Shown: piece by piece, positions 44,701-51,369 of the stretch
How positions within the stretch are numbered: the stretch's first letter is position 1
Layout of the letters: every line of letters starts with the position of its first letter
DNA from: Perognathus longimembris pacificus
Taxonomy: Eukaryota; Chordata; Mammalia; Rodentia; Heteromyidae
Length of the DNA: 64,000 nucleotides
Assembly (NCBI RefSeq): GCF_023159225.1
Contig: NC_063166.1
Span: 43,703,149-43,767,148, forward strand
Direction: 5' to 3'
The notes under the pieces: model-generated
The model's input: only the letters and a program-made list of their open reading frames with translations
What the model was told of the DNA's origin: nothing
Databases searched by the model: none
Position numbers and translations under genes: made by a program

Positions 44701-46329
44701 TGATTTACAATCTGTTAGAAATGACCCAGTAATCATTTTCTTAAGTTCTATGAAAATATCCAATTCACATGAGCAAGTACAAAGTAGCAAGCAGATAGTA
44801 ATGGGTATAGTGGCTTGTAATCCCAAGCACTTGAAAGGTACAGCCAGCAGGAATGCCAAGTTCAAGGCTAGCTAAGGGGGTACAGAGACCCTGACTCAAA
44901 AGGAAACATATGTAAACACATATACACTGTACTTGTAAATAGTAAACTCGGCATAACTTTGTTTTATCTATGTTAACATTTTGACAAAGTTGATGTGATT
45001 ACTAACCAAGAAATTGCTGAAAACAAGCAACTGAAAAAGATACAAAATTTTTTGGCCCATAAAATCTGTTTTTCAAAATTAACACACACAGCTTTTTGTA
45101 AGAGACAATGCCTGCATAAAAGCTTACACACACACACAATTTCCAACTTAAATTTATATTAAAACCTAGCATTATCACTCAAACTAAATTCCAAAACAGT
45201 AGTCACACTATGTTTCCTTCATTAAACCATATTCATAGTAAGGAGTTCCAAGTGATTCTTAGTCAGCTAAGTATTTGGTACACGACACCTACATTAATTA
45301 GTATGTCTACTCACACTTTTGTTCCATTTCTTTCATCTCTTCAGGAGGAATTTTCAACTTGTCAACATGTTCTCTCACAACACTTGCCCATTTCTGTAAA
45401 GAATCCAAAGCAGTCCACGGCTTTGACATATCAACGACCAGCATAACCAGAGTGTCTTTTAGAGAAATGGCATCCAGTGAAAATTTAAGGAGCCCTTTGT
45501 GATATAGGTCTCCATCTAAGATCCATACATTACATCTTGTTTGATCTACAACAGACAAAAGAAATCCACCAAGGCAAGAGTATTAAGTCATTTCATCATC
45601 CCACTAACAACTCAGTATATTTCATTAGAGCCTCTCCATAGGAGGTATCTGCTAGTTTTGATAAGAGTTCAACTATTTAGAGTGACATCCACCAGTTTAG
45701 TAAAGACCTAAAATGATTTAGTGACCAATCAAAGCACAAATAACCTTTAGTTCCTATTTCTTAATCCAAAGCCAAGAGATTAAATAACATGATTTTTTTT
45801 TTCTTTTACCATCAGCAGACAGAGCCATGCATACTCAAGAAACTAGGAGGCTAGTGTTCTACAGAAGAAAAAAATGGCTTAAAACAGCTGGGGAACAGAT
45901 TACATTACTATCAGAAAGGTAAAATGGGACTTAGGAAAACAATGACTAGCTGAAGGAGAATGTATTTAAGAACTGAAATTCTTTAAGGATGTCAAGAAGA
46001 CTAGTAATAGCATGCCAGAATTCCATAAAGTGCTTTAAAATCACTATATAAATGCCAACCCTAAATCAATAAAATATACCTAAACATAACTATACATTTA
46101 CCATGACATCGAAGAGCTCTTAATAATGACTCACTAAGAAAGTCAGAATTGAGCAATAGAGCCCTTCAGAACAAACTTCATGAAACTTAGAATACAAATA
46201 AGTGGCACTTACCATCCCTATCTTCATCGTGCACATTGAAGTACAAATATTCCAATCCTCTTCCTTTCTTGTATTCCTCTATTCCCTGAATTTTTCTTAT
46301 TAAGCTTGTTTTTCCAGCTCCATCTTCAC
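12948..46329 (-). CDS. DYNC1LI1: DYNC1LI1 locus (11 coding exons seen)
   Basis: The gene encodes dynein-1 light intermediate chain 1, a subunit of the cytoplasmic dynein motor. Its GTPase-like fold binds the heavy chain, and its C-terminal tail binds cargo adaptors. Exons on the minus strand are 46213-46329, 45315-45545, 40010-40179, 33421-33514, 31909-32044, 30696-30807, 20663-20722, 20367-20411, 19659-19779, 15632-15781 and 12948-13060. All have GT/AG borders and matching phases. Together they encode 448 full residues after a split Gly that would be residue 74 of the human protein as recalled. That predicts about 522 residues in total against 523 in human. The first ~73 residues, including the start codon, were not found and should lie beyond 64000. 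The frame has no stops or frameshifts, so the gene appears functional. Confidence 0.95.
13241..13453 (+). mobile_element. Young ID-like dimer SINE
   Basis: Full length, with a perfect 16-bp target duplication (taaagtcagacactag at 13225-13240 and 13454-13469). Diagnostic variants are gcctgcctcggatacacgag, aaacggccagaagcgg and gagcgggaagaagcc. Almost the same sequence recurs at 17908 and about 50689. Confidence 0.95.
13470..14035 (+). mobile_element. B1-dID SINE and diverged B1/ID pieces
   Basis: A B1-dID copy covers about 13470-13680 (gttgagatctgaggattgc to ttagaccccagtactggcc). Further B1-like and ID-like pieces follow at 13740-14035, all in the forward direction. Confidence 0.6.
14089..14508 (-). 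mobile_element. Two reverse B1-dID SINEs
   Basis: Copies at about 14089-14290 and 14310-14508, each ending in tagctaggattacagctgtg or a close variant. Confidence 0.7.
14530..15222 (+). mobile_element. Old L1 3' end, interrupted by a SINE
   Basis: The parts at 14530-14610 and 14870-15222 read like the ORF2 end and 3' region of an old L1: agccaaaatatggaaataac, then acaatggattattactt and gactgcatttacatgaaatg. A forward B1-dID (14612-14850) splits it. Coding capacity is lost. Confidence 0.6.
15230..15422 (-). mobile_element. ID-like dimer SINE
   Basis: Reverse copy from tgccagtcctggggcttgag to ccacattcccagcccc. It is followed at 15500-15600 by a further LINE 3'-end motif (aatgtactctttacctgac...ataaaataaataaa) just downstream of a DYNC1LI1 exon. 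Confidence 0.8.
15632..15781 (-). CDS. DYNC1LI1: DYNC1LI1 exon (adaptor-binding helix, residues ~436-486)
   Basis: Encodes [20 protein letters not shown], which contains the amphipathic effector-binding helix known to contact Hook, BICD and Spindly-type adaptors. A Gly/Pro/Ser-rich stretch follows, ending in LPPSAKKSG. The acceptor is gatag and the donor GTATGT. Confidence 0.95.
16271..16478 (-). mobile_element. 5'-truncated L1 3' end with TSD
   Basis: Reverse-strand 3' UTR of the L1 family seen at 21739-30384: complement of cctttggcgtatgccacgtt to aatgtacacactgccctatt, with its A-rich tail at 16271-16310. It is flanked by perfect 15-bp duplications (aggtgaagagatctt at 16256-16270 and 16479-16493). 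It lies in a DYNC1LI1 intron in the sense of the gene, so its polyadenylation signal is correctly oriented. Confidence 0.9.
16759..17000 (+). mobile_element. ID-like dimer SINE with extra tail unit
   Basis: Forward copy (gcaaatgtggcttagaagta). Its 3' part is partly duplicated: aggccctgagtccaaggccc is followed by a second gcagctcagggacagtgccc unit. Confidence 0.75.
17328..17722 (+). mobile_element. B1-dID SINE with nested ID-like dimer
   Basis: The outer element (17328-17438 and 17653-17722) is split by an ID-like dimer at 17439-17636. The dimer has a 16-bp duplication (aaaaagtcagaaaggg at 17423-17438 and 17637-17652). Confidence 0.9.
17733..17853. repeat. (CA)n/(CG) microsatellite
   Basis: About 120 bp of alternating CA with interspersed CG and ACGC units, at the tail of the preceding SINE. 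It is a good Z-DNA candidate. Frames across it encode only Thr/His or Val/Cys repeats. Confidence 0.95.
17908..18107 (+). mobile_element. Young ID-like dimer SINE
   Basis: Flanked by a perfect 17-bp duplication (aagaaactgttccctca at 17891-17907 and 18108-18124). It is nearly identical to the copy at 13241 except for a small deletion (ggcaagcctgcctcgg). Confidence 0.95.
18290..18450 (+). mobile_element. B1 SINE
   Basis: Forward B1 (cagctgggtgcagtggcaca, then cccagcacttgggaggctga). It is followed at 18470-18545 by a LINE 3'-end motif (aatgtactcattacctta...taaaataaaa). The stretch 18546-18900 is probably an older LINE 3' region in reverse. Confidence 0.7.
18932..19127 (-). mobile_element. ID-like dimer SINE
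   Basis: Reverse copy flanked by tctttgcatttta near 18909-18921 and 19129-19141. Box A and box B complements are both intact. Confidence 0.85.
19659..19779 (-). CDS. DYNC1LI1: DYNC1LI1 exon (residues ~396-435)
   Basis: Encodes [20 protein letters not shown] and on to [13 protein letters not shown], a Ser/Pro-rich tail segment with SP and TP sites suited to mitotic phosphorylation. The acceptor is acctag and the donor GTATAG. Confidence 0.95.
20367..20411 (-). CDS. DYNC1LI1: DYNC1LI1 microexon (residues ~381-395)
   Basis: A 45-base symmetric exon encoding [15 protein letters not shown]. The donor is GTCAGT and the acceptor ttccag. Skipping it would keep the frame. Confidence 0.93.
20663..20722 (-). 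CDS. DYNC1LI1: DYNC1LI1 exon (residues ~361-380)
   Basis: A 60-base phase-0 exon encoding [20 protein letters not shown]. The donor is GTATGC and the acceptor tttcag. It closes the folded domain before the flexible C-terminal tail. Confidence 0.95.
23338..23884 (+). pseudogene. L1 ORF1 fragment (first copy)
   Basis: The ATG at 23338 matches the start of the better ORF1 at 25375, but codon 13 is already a stop (TTC ATC TAA). A frameshift follows near 23630. The coiled-coil region is recognisable ([26 protein letters not shown]), with a single copy of the 14-residue unit that is doubled in the second ORF1. The match ends at gacaaagacaagatata, where GC-rich foreign DNA begins. Confidence 0.85.
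23885..24158. other. GC-rich captured segment between two L1 ends
   Basis: This roughly 275-bp, CpG-rich block is unlike L1. On the minus strand it stays open with strongly GC-ending codons and a plausible protein reading ([20 protein letters not shown], then [20 protein letters not shown]). That suggests a coding exon of a host gene in antisense to the L1. I do not recognise the gene. The plus strand is open too (frame ending EAAVVKN), which is common in GC-rich DNA. It is either a transduced genomic flank or a template-switch capture. Confidence 0.6.
25375..26514 (+). pseudogene. L1 ORF1 with one premature stop
   Basis: ORF1 encodes the trimeric RNA-binding chaperone of LINE-1. The 380-codon frame (stop included) starts [11 protein letters not shown] and has a coiled coil (about residues 35-170), an RRM-like core and a C-terminal domain, ending RKKLQ and TAG. 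One in-frame TAA at 26338-26340 truncates it at codon 322; the frame is otherwise continuous. A 42-base tandem duplication in the coiled coil (25585-25668) doubles a 14-residue unit. The duplication keeps heptad register. Confidence 0.88.
26588..28389 (+). pseudogene. L1 ORF2, endonuclease part, RT deleted
   Basis: ORF2 starts [20 protein letters not shown] and shows the APE-type endonuclease landmarks [12 protein letters not shown] and, in another frame, SDHSGL. The open frame ends at 27214 after a frameshift near 27150. At about 28002 the sequence jumps from the region before the RT fingers to near the C-terminus. Compared with the L1 at 53949 some 1.8 kb are missing, including the FADD catalytic loop. 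A further deletion removes the region after the Cys-rich motif, near 28290. Confidence 0.85.
28991..30384 (+). mobile_element. 5'-truncated L1 with TSD
   Basis: Begins inside ORF2 (acctcaacatcagacctgaa) and runs through the 3' UTR to an A-tail. It is flanked by aaattatcctag at 28979-28990 and 30385-30396. ORF2 C-terminal frames are broken (29199-29537 and 29672-29914, ending SLIYDC). A G-rich run (gggtggggggtggggg) follows the ORF2 stop. It lies in the same DYNC1LI1 intron as the composite L1 and in the same direction. Confidence 0.9.
30696..30807 (-). CDS. DYNC1LI1: DYNC1LI1 exon (residues ~323-360)
   Basis: Encodes the end of the Ile codon, then [20 protein letters not shown] to KPPVRK, ending in phase 0 with AAAG before the donor GTAACA. 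The acceptor is ttttcag. Confidence 0.95.
31190..31386 (-). mobile_element. ID-like dimer SINE
   Basis: Reverse, well preserved, flanked by ctaaggaaaatttta at about 31151 and 31386. It sits between two DYNC1LI1 exons. An older ID monomer lies at 31068-31150. Confidence 0.9.
31577..31805 (+). mobile_element. B1-dID-type SINE
   Basis: Forward copy, gccgggtgctggcaactcac to caagcccaggatcagcac, ending about 100 bases from the 3' edge of a DYNC1LI1 exon. Confidence 0.8.
31909..32044 (-). CDS. DYNC1LI1: DYNC1LI1 exon (residues ~278-323)
   Basis: Encodes [20 protein letters not shown] and on to EKDAVF, ending in phase 2. The acceptor used must be ttcag at 32045-32046, because only this joins CAG T to AT GGT in frame. 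A second acceptor (aacag) lies 10 bases upstream and would shift the frame. Confidence 0.93.
32165..32500 (+). mobile_element. ID tail plus full B1-dID SINE
   Basis: A solitary ID-like tail (32165-32270) precedes a complete B1-dID (about 32290-32500) with the loop ctatctccaatgaacc. The exon at 31909-32044 ends about 120 bases away. Confidence 0.75.
32770..32870 (+). mobile_element. B1 SINE
   Basis: Forward, diverged B1 (taccagcactagggaggctg, then ccagccttggctacacagg). Confidence 0.6.
32909..33118 (+). mobile_element. ID-like dimer SINE
   Basis: Forward, flanked by aaaactttgcgcccag at 32893-32908 and about 33119-33134. The A-tail is intact. Confidence 0.9.
33421..33514 (-). CDS. DYNC1LI1: DYNC1LI1 exon (residues ~247-277)
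   Basis: Encodes [20 protein letters not shown] and ends FCLQ plus one base. The donor GTATCC is weaker than the other donors in the gene. The acceptor is caacag. Confidence 0.93.
34089..34258 (-). mobile_element. ID-like dimer SINE, internally deleted
   Basis: Reverse copy lacking about 25 bases in the middle (ctgtccctgcactgtaccac), where the family has ggcttctttttgctcaaggc. Confidence 0.75.
34479..34697 (+). mobile_element. ID-like dimer SINE
   Basis: Forward, flanked by aacaggcttata near 34466 and 34699. The tail is A-rich with AAAAAC units. Confidence 0.9.
35362..36065 (+). mobile_element. B1-dID and two ID-like dimers in a row
   Basis: Forward elements: B1-dID at about 35362-35590, ID-like dimer at 35662-35850 ending in (ATCA)n/(AATA)n, and ID-like dimer at 35884-36065 lacking part of the box B region. 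Confidence 0.75.
36085..36338 (+). mobile_element. B1-dID SINE with (CATA)n tail
   Basis: Forward copy to about 36280. Its tail is a (CATA)n microsatellite of nearly 60 bases (36281-36338). Confidence 0.85.
36445..36700 (+). mobile_element. Diverged B1-dID SINE
   Basis: Forward, aged copy (caagcaggtactagtgctta to aaagccccagtattg), with a G/C-rich insertion after it near 36700-36735. Confidence 0.55.
37232..37895 (-). mobile_element. B1-dID, B1 and ID-like dimer cluster
   Basis: Reverse B1-dID at 37232-37492, reverse B1 at 37570-37685 and reverse ID-like dimer at about 37702-37895. The dimer is flanked by a perfect aagttaacagaatttt duplication (near 37685 and 37896). Confidence 0.8.
38015..38640 (+). 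mobile_element. Diverged ID/B1 pieces
   Basis: ID-like (38146-38216, gtaactcaatggtagtatac) and B1-like pieces in forward orientation, all old. Boundaries are unclear. Confidence 0.45.
39076..39385 (+). mobile_element. ID-like dimer SINE with extra 3' sequence
   Basis: A forward dimer (39076-39275) is followed by about 90 bases of unrelated AT-rich sequence ending aataaaaattaattaatta and an A-run. Near-matching repeats agaaaacagcccttt (39061-39075) and agaaaaccctttg (from 39385) flank the whole. Read as one event this would be a SINE with 3' flanking sequence, but the repeats differ by two bases. Confidence 0.5.
40010..40179 (-). CDS. DYNC1LI1: DYNC1LI1 exon (residues ~190-246)
   Basis: Encodes [20 protein letters not shown] and onward, with the phosphorylation-prone [10 protein letters not shown] loop, then [10 protein letters not shown], which occupies the position of the NKxD-like motif of this fold. 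It ends in phase 0 at the donor GTTAGT. The linker [14 protein letters not shown] differs in a few residues from human as remembered. Confidence 0.95.
40729..42398 (+). mobile_element. Processed copy of an endogenous retrovirus transcript
   Basis: The right part holds a retroviral 3' end: a polypurine tract (aaaaagggggaga, 42050-42062), then an LTR starting tgttggggactg, a TATATAA box (42339-42345) and an ATTAAA signal (42358-42363). A poly(A) run starts 21 bases after the signal, where U5 should continue. The 16-bp flanks aaaaaaagtaggYata (40713-40728 and 42399-42414, one mismatch) are far longer than the 4-6 bp a retroviral integrase makes and look like a LINE-1 target. The 1.3 kb left of the tract is not recognisable as gag, pol or env, and no long intact frame exists. 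PPT and LTR ends resemble class II (betaretrovirus-like) elements. It lies antisense to DYNC1LI1. Confidence 0.75.
42063..42384 (+). other. ERV 3' LTR, U3-R only
   Basis: Starts TG directly after the polypurine tract and ends at the poly(A) junction (gacgcattccacc). TATA-to-poly(A) spacing leaves room for only a very short R of about 15 bases, as in MMTV-like LTRs. U5 and the terminal CA are absent. Confidence 0.75.
42433..42475 (-). mobile_element. 43-bp tailless SINE fragment with TSD
   Basis: Only the first ~40 bases of the ID-like dimer (complement gggactgggaatatggccta, ending tgcttgcctcc) are present. They are enclosed by a perfect 15-bp duplication gtaacaagagcttta (42418-42432 and 42476-42490). 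The element lacks the 3' half and A-tail, the opposite of normal 5' truncation. This matches the tailless retropseudogene class described for tRNA-derived RNAs. Confidence 0.85.
42700..42812. repeat. (GGGA)n/(GA)n polypurine tract
   Basis: About 110 bp of plus-strand purines, mainly GGAG/GGGAGG units ending in GAGAGA. G-runs could form quadruplexes. Confidence 0.9.
43060..43215 (+). mobile_element. LINE 3'-end relic
   Basis: Contains the motif aaagggtgacactgtccaaa, then aatgtactgattacctcatc, taactgtaacccctctgtg and an A-rich end. Related ends lie at about 15500, 18470 and 47280, which suggests one older LINE subfamily. Confidence 0.5.
43402..43806 (-). mobile_element. ID monomer and B1-dID SINE
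   Basis: Reverse ID (43402-43486, ttggtactgaggatcaaacc) and reverse B1-dID (43560-43806, ending acaggcgtgagccactggtg). Confidence 0.7.
44456..44545 (+). mobile_element. B1 SINE, diverged
   Basis: Forward, short B1-like piece (aaccccagccctcagaatgctg). Another B1/ID-like piece lies at about 44800-44905 (tggtatagtggcttgtaatcc-like). The region 44910-45300 up to the exon shows nothing else. Confidence 0.45.
45315..45545 (-). CDS. DYNC1LI1: DYNC1LI1 exon (residues ~113-189)
   Basis: Encodes [18 protein letters not shown] and continues through [17 protein letters not shown] to [13 protein letters not shown], the core strands of the GTPase-like domain. It begins in phase 1 and ends in phase 1. The donor is GTGAGT at 314-309. 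Confidence 0.95.
46213..46329 (-). CDS. DYNC1LI1: DYNC1LI1 exon with P-loop (residues ~74-112)
   Basis: Acceptor ctag precedes GTGAAGATGG, and the donor is GTAAGT at 212-207. It encodes the Walker A-like loop GEDGAGKTS and ends NVHDEDRD in phase 1. The segment GLEYLYFN has Phe where I recall Leu in human and mouse. The P-loop residues G, K and T are all present. Confidence 0.95.
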
Positions 46330-46444
46330 CTAGATACATTTAAAAAAAGGGTAATTTTTTCTTGTCAAACGGATTTAACAGTGCTTTTTGGCACCATTTG
46401 AAAAGTTCAGCTGGAACTAGTCAACAAAAAAGGTAATTTGAGAT

Positions 46445-46680
46445 GGGCACTGGTGGCTCATGCCTATCTATAATCCTAGCTACTCAGGAGGCTGAGATCT
46501 GAAGATCATTGTTCAAAGCCAGCCCGGGCTGGAAAGTGTGGGATTCTTATCTCCAATTAACCTCCAGAAAACCGGAAATAGCAATGTGGCTCAAGTGGTA
46601 GAGTGCTAGCCTTGAGCTGAAGAGCTCAGGGACAGCATTCGGGCCCAGAGATCAAGCCCTACAAACAACAACAACAACAA
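46445..46680 (+). mobile_element. B1-dID-type SINE
   Basis: Forward copy about 115 bases upstream (gene sense) of the P-loop exon: gggcactggtggctcatgcc to caagccctacaaacaacaac. Confidence 0.8.
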
Positions 46681-46984
46681 AAAAGGTAATTTGAGTACAG
46701 ATAACCAGGGAGCTGCAGAATAGATGATGTAGACTCCATCGCCACTCAGATTCTCCCAGTGCCACAGCTTTTCTTGCTAAGTCCTGCTCTAATTGGTACA
46801 AATACCTCCAGTATGAGTAATTTTCAGGGGGTGGGGAGAAAAAGAATACCATAGCTTCATACACAAGTATGCCATCCCAGGCTGAGAAATGGCACAAGTC
46901 ATAGAGTGCCAGCCGAACAAGAAAGTTGAGCAAGTACAAGGCCGTATGTTCAAGACACTCTCTTGGTTTTCAGTCTGGGGAATC

Positions 46985-47110
46985 TCAGATGAAGACTGTT
47001 TTGTTTTTCCGAGACAGGGGTCTCACTACGTAGCTCTGTCTGTCCTTGTTCATGATCCTTCATCAGCCTCCTTATTGCTAGGATTACACAGTATGCCACG
47101 ATGCCCATCT
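46985..47110 (-). mobile_element. B1 SINE
   Basis: Reverse B1 (gagacaggggtctcactacg to gccacgatgcccatc). A LINE 3'-end motif follows at 47280-47370, and a partial reverse B1 at 47460-47540. Confidence 0.6.
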
Positions 47111-47898
47111 TAGTTGAGACTCTGAATGGCAGGTACATCAAGACTGATCAGATCAGGGAATTGTGACACTCACCAAAACTGTCAAGACACAAGAAATATA
47201 TAGCAGAAAAGAGGGGATAAAGTTGGGGATAGGAGGACTGGGCAAGAAAAGGGAAAGGAGGGAAAAACTGGGAGAGAGCAAGAGAAGGGGTGACATGTCT
47301 AAGGGGAAATGTGCTCTTTGCCTAACTTATATAACTGTAGCATTTTCAAATACAAATAAGTTAAAAAAGGGGGAAGAAATACAGAAGCAACTACAAACAT
47401 AAGTCATGTAAAAATACATTCCTGTCGCTCAAGATTTATCTTATTTCTTTAATTTCCACTTTTTTTCTTTTTCCTGTGATTAGAATCTCACTATGAAGCC
47501 CAAGATGGCCTCTACATGATCCTCCAGCTTTAGATTACAAGATGTTTACTTTTCACTTTAATGTTAAAAGTGAAAAGGTACTAGCTTGATTAAACAATCC
47601 CATAGTTTATACACAGTTCAAAATACGTTACGCAAAACATATGTATTTTATTTGTGAATTTGAAAAAAAAGTATTATTTGTAGGAGCTAAAAAATTCAAG
47701 TGAGTTCATTTCTACTTGTTTAATATTTCAAATTACTTAAATGTGAACATTTCTGAATAAATAAATGTACTTGTAAAACATATACTTATACATATACTAT
47801 ATTTTATATATTAACATTTAAATATCTTTTAGTCATATATATCTCAGGTTTAAGAAAAAGAACTAAAGATATAATATCACCTAGAAATGATCACTGAG

Positions 47899-48133
47899 GG
47901 GGCTGGGGATATGGCCTAGTGGCAAGAGAGCTTGCCTCGTATACATGAGGCCCTGGGTTCGAATCCCCAGCACCACATATACAGAAAATGGCCAGAAGTG
48001 GCGCTGTGGCTCAGGTGGCAGAGTGCTAGCCTTGAGCAAAAAGAAGCCAGGGCCAGTGCTCAGGCCCAGAGTCCAAGCCCCAGGACTGGCCAAAAAAAAA
48101 CAAAACAAAACAAACAAACAAAAAACCAAAACA
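47899..48133 (+). mobile_element. ID-like dimer SINE
   Basis: Forward, full length, with a perfect 15-bp duplication gaaatgatcactgag (47884-47898 and 48134-48148). The tail has AAAC repeats. Confidence 0.95.
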
Positions 48134-48182
48134 GAAATGATCACTGAGAATTCATTTCTGACAGTTTGTGTGATTTTTCTTT

Positions 48183-48376
48183 CCCAGTCCTGGGGCTTGG
48201 ACTCAGGGACTGAGCACTGTCCCTGGCTTCTATTTTGCTCAAGGCTAGCACTCTGCCACTTGAGCCACAGGCGCCATTTCTAGCCTTTTCTATATATGTG
48301 GTGCTAAGGAATCAAACCCAGGGTTTCATGTATACGAGGCAAGCACTCTTGCCACTAGGCCATATTCCTAGCCCTT
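48183..48376 (-). mobile_element. ID-like dimer SINE
   Basis: Reverse, flanked by tgtgtgatttttt-like repeats at about 48168 and 48377. It lies only about 35 bases from the previous, oppositely oriented copy, so the two form a near-inverted repeat. Confidence 0.85.
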
Positions 48377-48404
48377 GTGTGATTTTTTAAATGAAAAGTT
48401 TGTA

Positions 48405-48890
48405 TCTTTGCTGGGCACCAGTGGCTCATGCCTGTAATCCTAGCTACTCAGGAGGCTGAGATCTGAGGATCACAGTCCAAAGCCAGCCTGGGCAAGAAAG
48501 TTCATGAGACTTTTATCTCCAATTAACCACTAGAAAACTGGCAGTAGCATTGTGGCTCAAGTGGTAGAGCGCTAGCCTAGAGCTGAAGAGCTCAGTACCC
48601 CAGACCTGAGTTCAAGCCCCATGACAAAAAAAAAAGTTTGTATTTCATTTTTAAAAATTTTTGCTGGGGCTGCTATCAGGCCTTGAACATAGGGCCTTGC
48701 ACTTACTCAACTTGCTGGTTCAGCTGGCACTCTTATCATTTGTGCCACTCCTCAGTCTGGCTTTTTGCTGTAATTAAGTATAGAGTCTCACAGACTTTTC
48801 CGCCTGGGTGTGGCTTGACCCTAGAATCTCTGATCTCAGCTTCCTCTGAAGCTAAGATTACAAGCATGAACCACTAGCTGCTGGAGAGTT
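48405..48890. mobile_element. Forward and reverse B1-dID pair
   Basis: Forward B1-dID (48405-48625) followed by a diverged reverse B1-dID (48655-48888). Confidence 0.65.
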
Positions 48891-48901
48891 TATTTAATTT
48901 T

Positions 48902-49107
48902 TTTTTTTTTTTTTTGGCCAGTCCTGGGGCTTGGACTCAGGGCCTGAGCACTGTCCCTGGCTTCTTCTTGCTCAAGGCTAGCACTCTGCCACTTGACCCA
49001 CAGCACCACTTCTGGCTATTTTCTGTATACGTGGTGCTAGGGATTCGAACCCAGGGCCTCATGTATACGAGGTAAGCACTCTTGCCACTAGGCCATATCC
49101 CCAGCCC
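48902..49107 (-). mobile_element. ID-like dimer SINE
   Basis: Reverse, flanked by agtttatttaattt (about 48888 and 49109). It is well preserved. Confidence 0.9.
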
Positions 49108-49352
49108 CAGTTTATTTAATTTCTAACTAAAGGTTTAAGTAAATACACACAGGACAGATTTGGGGCCTGAATTTAAGACATCAAAAATATTGTCAGTCTT
49201 CTCTACATTTGTTCACTAGTTTAAGTTCTCAAAGTCATCATTAGATTAGTTTCCTTTTTCTAAGGACTGAATACCACAAGGATTCTTTCCCACCACTTAC
49301 TTATCTGGAGCAGCGTTTACTTCTCTCAGTTTTTTTTGTTTGTTTGTTTGTT

Positions 49353-49554
49353 TGTTTTTGCCAGTCCTGGAGCTTTAACTCAGGGCTTGAGCACTGTCCC
49401 TGGCTTCTTTTCTGTTCAAGGCTAGCACTCTGCCACTTGAGCCACAGCGCCACTTCTGGCCTTTTCTATATATGTGTGGTGCCAAGGAATCGAATCCAGG
49501 GCTTCATGTACACAAGACAAGTACTCTTGCCACTAGGCCATATTCCCAGCCCCT
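49353..49554 (-). mobile_element. ID-like dimer SINE
   Basis: Reverse copy with a (TTTG)n tail (49337-49356), flanked by ctctcagt at about 49323 and 49554. Confidence 0.85.
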
Positions 49555-49589
49555 CTCTCAGTAAATTTTATCATTCATTTTCACATTAC

Positions 49590-50089
49590 TAGACTAGTTA
49601 ATAGTTTTCAAGCATGTATCAGAATCACCTGTTCAAAACTTGAGATGGTTGCTAGGAACCAGTGGCTCACACTTGTAATCCCAGCTACTCAAGAAGCTGA
49701 GATCTGAGGATCTCAATCTTGAAGCCAGCCTGGGCAGGAAAGTCTGTGAAAGTCTTATCTCCAATTAACTGCCCAAACTGGAAGTGGATCTGGAAATGTG
49801 GCTTAGTGGCAGAATGCTTTCCCAGCATGCATGAAGCCCTGGGTTGCATTCCTTAGTACCACATAAACAGAAAAAGCTGGAAGTGCTGCTGTGGTCCAAA
49901 TGGTAGAGTGCTAGCCTTGAGCAAAAGAAGCTCAGGGACAGTGCCCAAGTCCTGAGTTCAAGCCCCGGGACTGGGGAGGAGGGCTCATCTAAAGTACCAC
50001 TCCCAAGCCCCAAGTTCAAGCCTCAGAACTGGCACCAAAAAAAGAGAGAAAGAGAGAGAAAGAAGGCAGGAGGCAGGGAGGGAGGGAGA

Positions 50090-50126
<37 letters not shown>

Positions 50127-50275
50127 CAAAAATACCCTCAGACTCCTCATTTCCAATTCTTGAGTTTCCAATTCAATAAGGCTAGACAGAGTAGGAATTT
50201 AGAAACTGCATGATTCCAATGATGCTAATACTGCTGGTCTGGGAACCACAATTTGAGAACCACTGCAATAATTTA
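49590..50275. mobile_element. MER5/MER20-type hAT relic split by SINEs
   Basis: The left end (tagttttcaagcatgtatcagaatcacct) and the right end (gctggtctgggaaccac...ttgagaaccactg, to 50270) belong to one old DNA transposon. A forward B1-dID (about 49640-50040) with a nested ID-like dimer (49787-49975) and a (GA)n tail (50041-50120) separates them. Confidence 0.65.
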
Positions 50276-50552
50276 CCACAATAAGCCAAACATTAGATAC
50301 CAAACGTGACGACAAAGTTATTGTCCCTTCTAAAGTTATTGTCCCAAGGAGCTCATAAATTGGAGAGAGAAAGTAAACAAGGCATTGTCATTAGGACCAC
50401 ATTGTAAATACACAAGGCAGCCCTGGTTTTGGCTGGAAGTCAGAAAAAAACATGCAGAAAAGGTAACACTAAATCTTGTAGAGTTAATCATTCTGGAGAG
50501 TAAGGAAAGTATGTACAGAGACCTCAAAGAAGGGTCCTAACAAAGGACAAAC

Positions 50553-51010
50553 AGGCCGTGTGCCAGGGACTCACACCTGTAATCCTAGCTACTTAGAAAG
50601 CTAAGATCGAAGGGTTATGGCTCAAAGCCAGCCCAGGCAGGGAAGTCTATGAGACTCTTACCTCCAATTCAAAAAACTACCGAAAAGGGCTGGGGATATA
50701 GCCTAGTGGCAAGAGTGCCTGCCTCGGATACACGAGGCCCTAGGTTCGATTCCCCAGCACCACATATACAGAAAACGGCCAGAAGCGGCGCTGTGGCTCA
50801 AGTGGCAGAGTGCTAGCCTTGAGTGGGAAGAAGCCAGGGACAGTGCTCAGGCCCTGAGTCCAAGGCCCAGGACTGGCCAAAAAAAAAAAAAAAAAACTAT
50901 CGAAAAGCCTAAGTGGAGCTGTGGCTTGAGTGGCAGAGCTCTACCTGGCCTTGAATACACAAGCTCAGAGACAGGGTCCAGGCCCTGAGTTCAAGCCCCA
51001 GAATGAACAC
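50553..51010 (+). mobile_element. B1-dID with nested young ID-like dimer
   Basis: The outer B1-dID is split by a dimer at about 50689-50898 that is close to identical to those at 13241 and 17908. The duplicated target is aaaaaactaYcgaaaag (50672-50688 and just after the A-tail), with one mismatch. Confidence 0.85.
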
Positions 51011-51369
51011 CAAAAAATAAAAATTACAGATTCAATGGTAGAACAGTCACCTAACTCCCACCAGGCCCTGGGATCTATCCCCAGAATCATATACAGAAAA
51101 AGAAACTAAAATTACAAACCTCCCAGTATTCCTTATTCCGCCTTGTTTTGTTTTTCTCCAATAAACTCATTAATATAATACATATTTAACTTAGTCTCTC
51201 TCTTTCCCCAAAAGCACACTTCAGGGCAAGTATTGGTGTGTTGTTTGCTAAGTGATGTGACAATTAGCTCTACCATAACAAAACAAGCCTTCTACAGAGC
51301 AGCCACCAACAGACCTTATCTCAATCAATAAAAAATGCTACCAACTCAGTTAAACCCAAAATTACTCTG

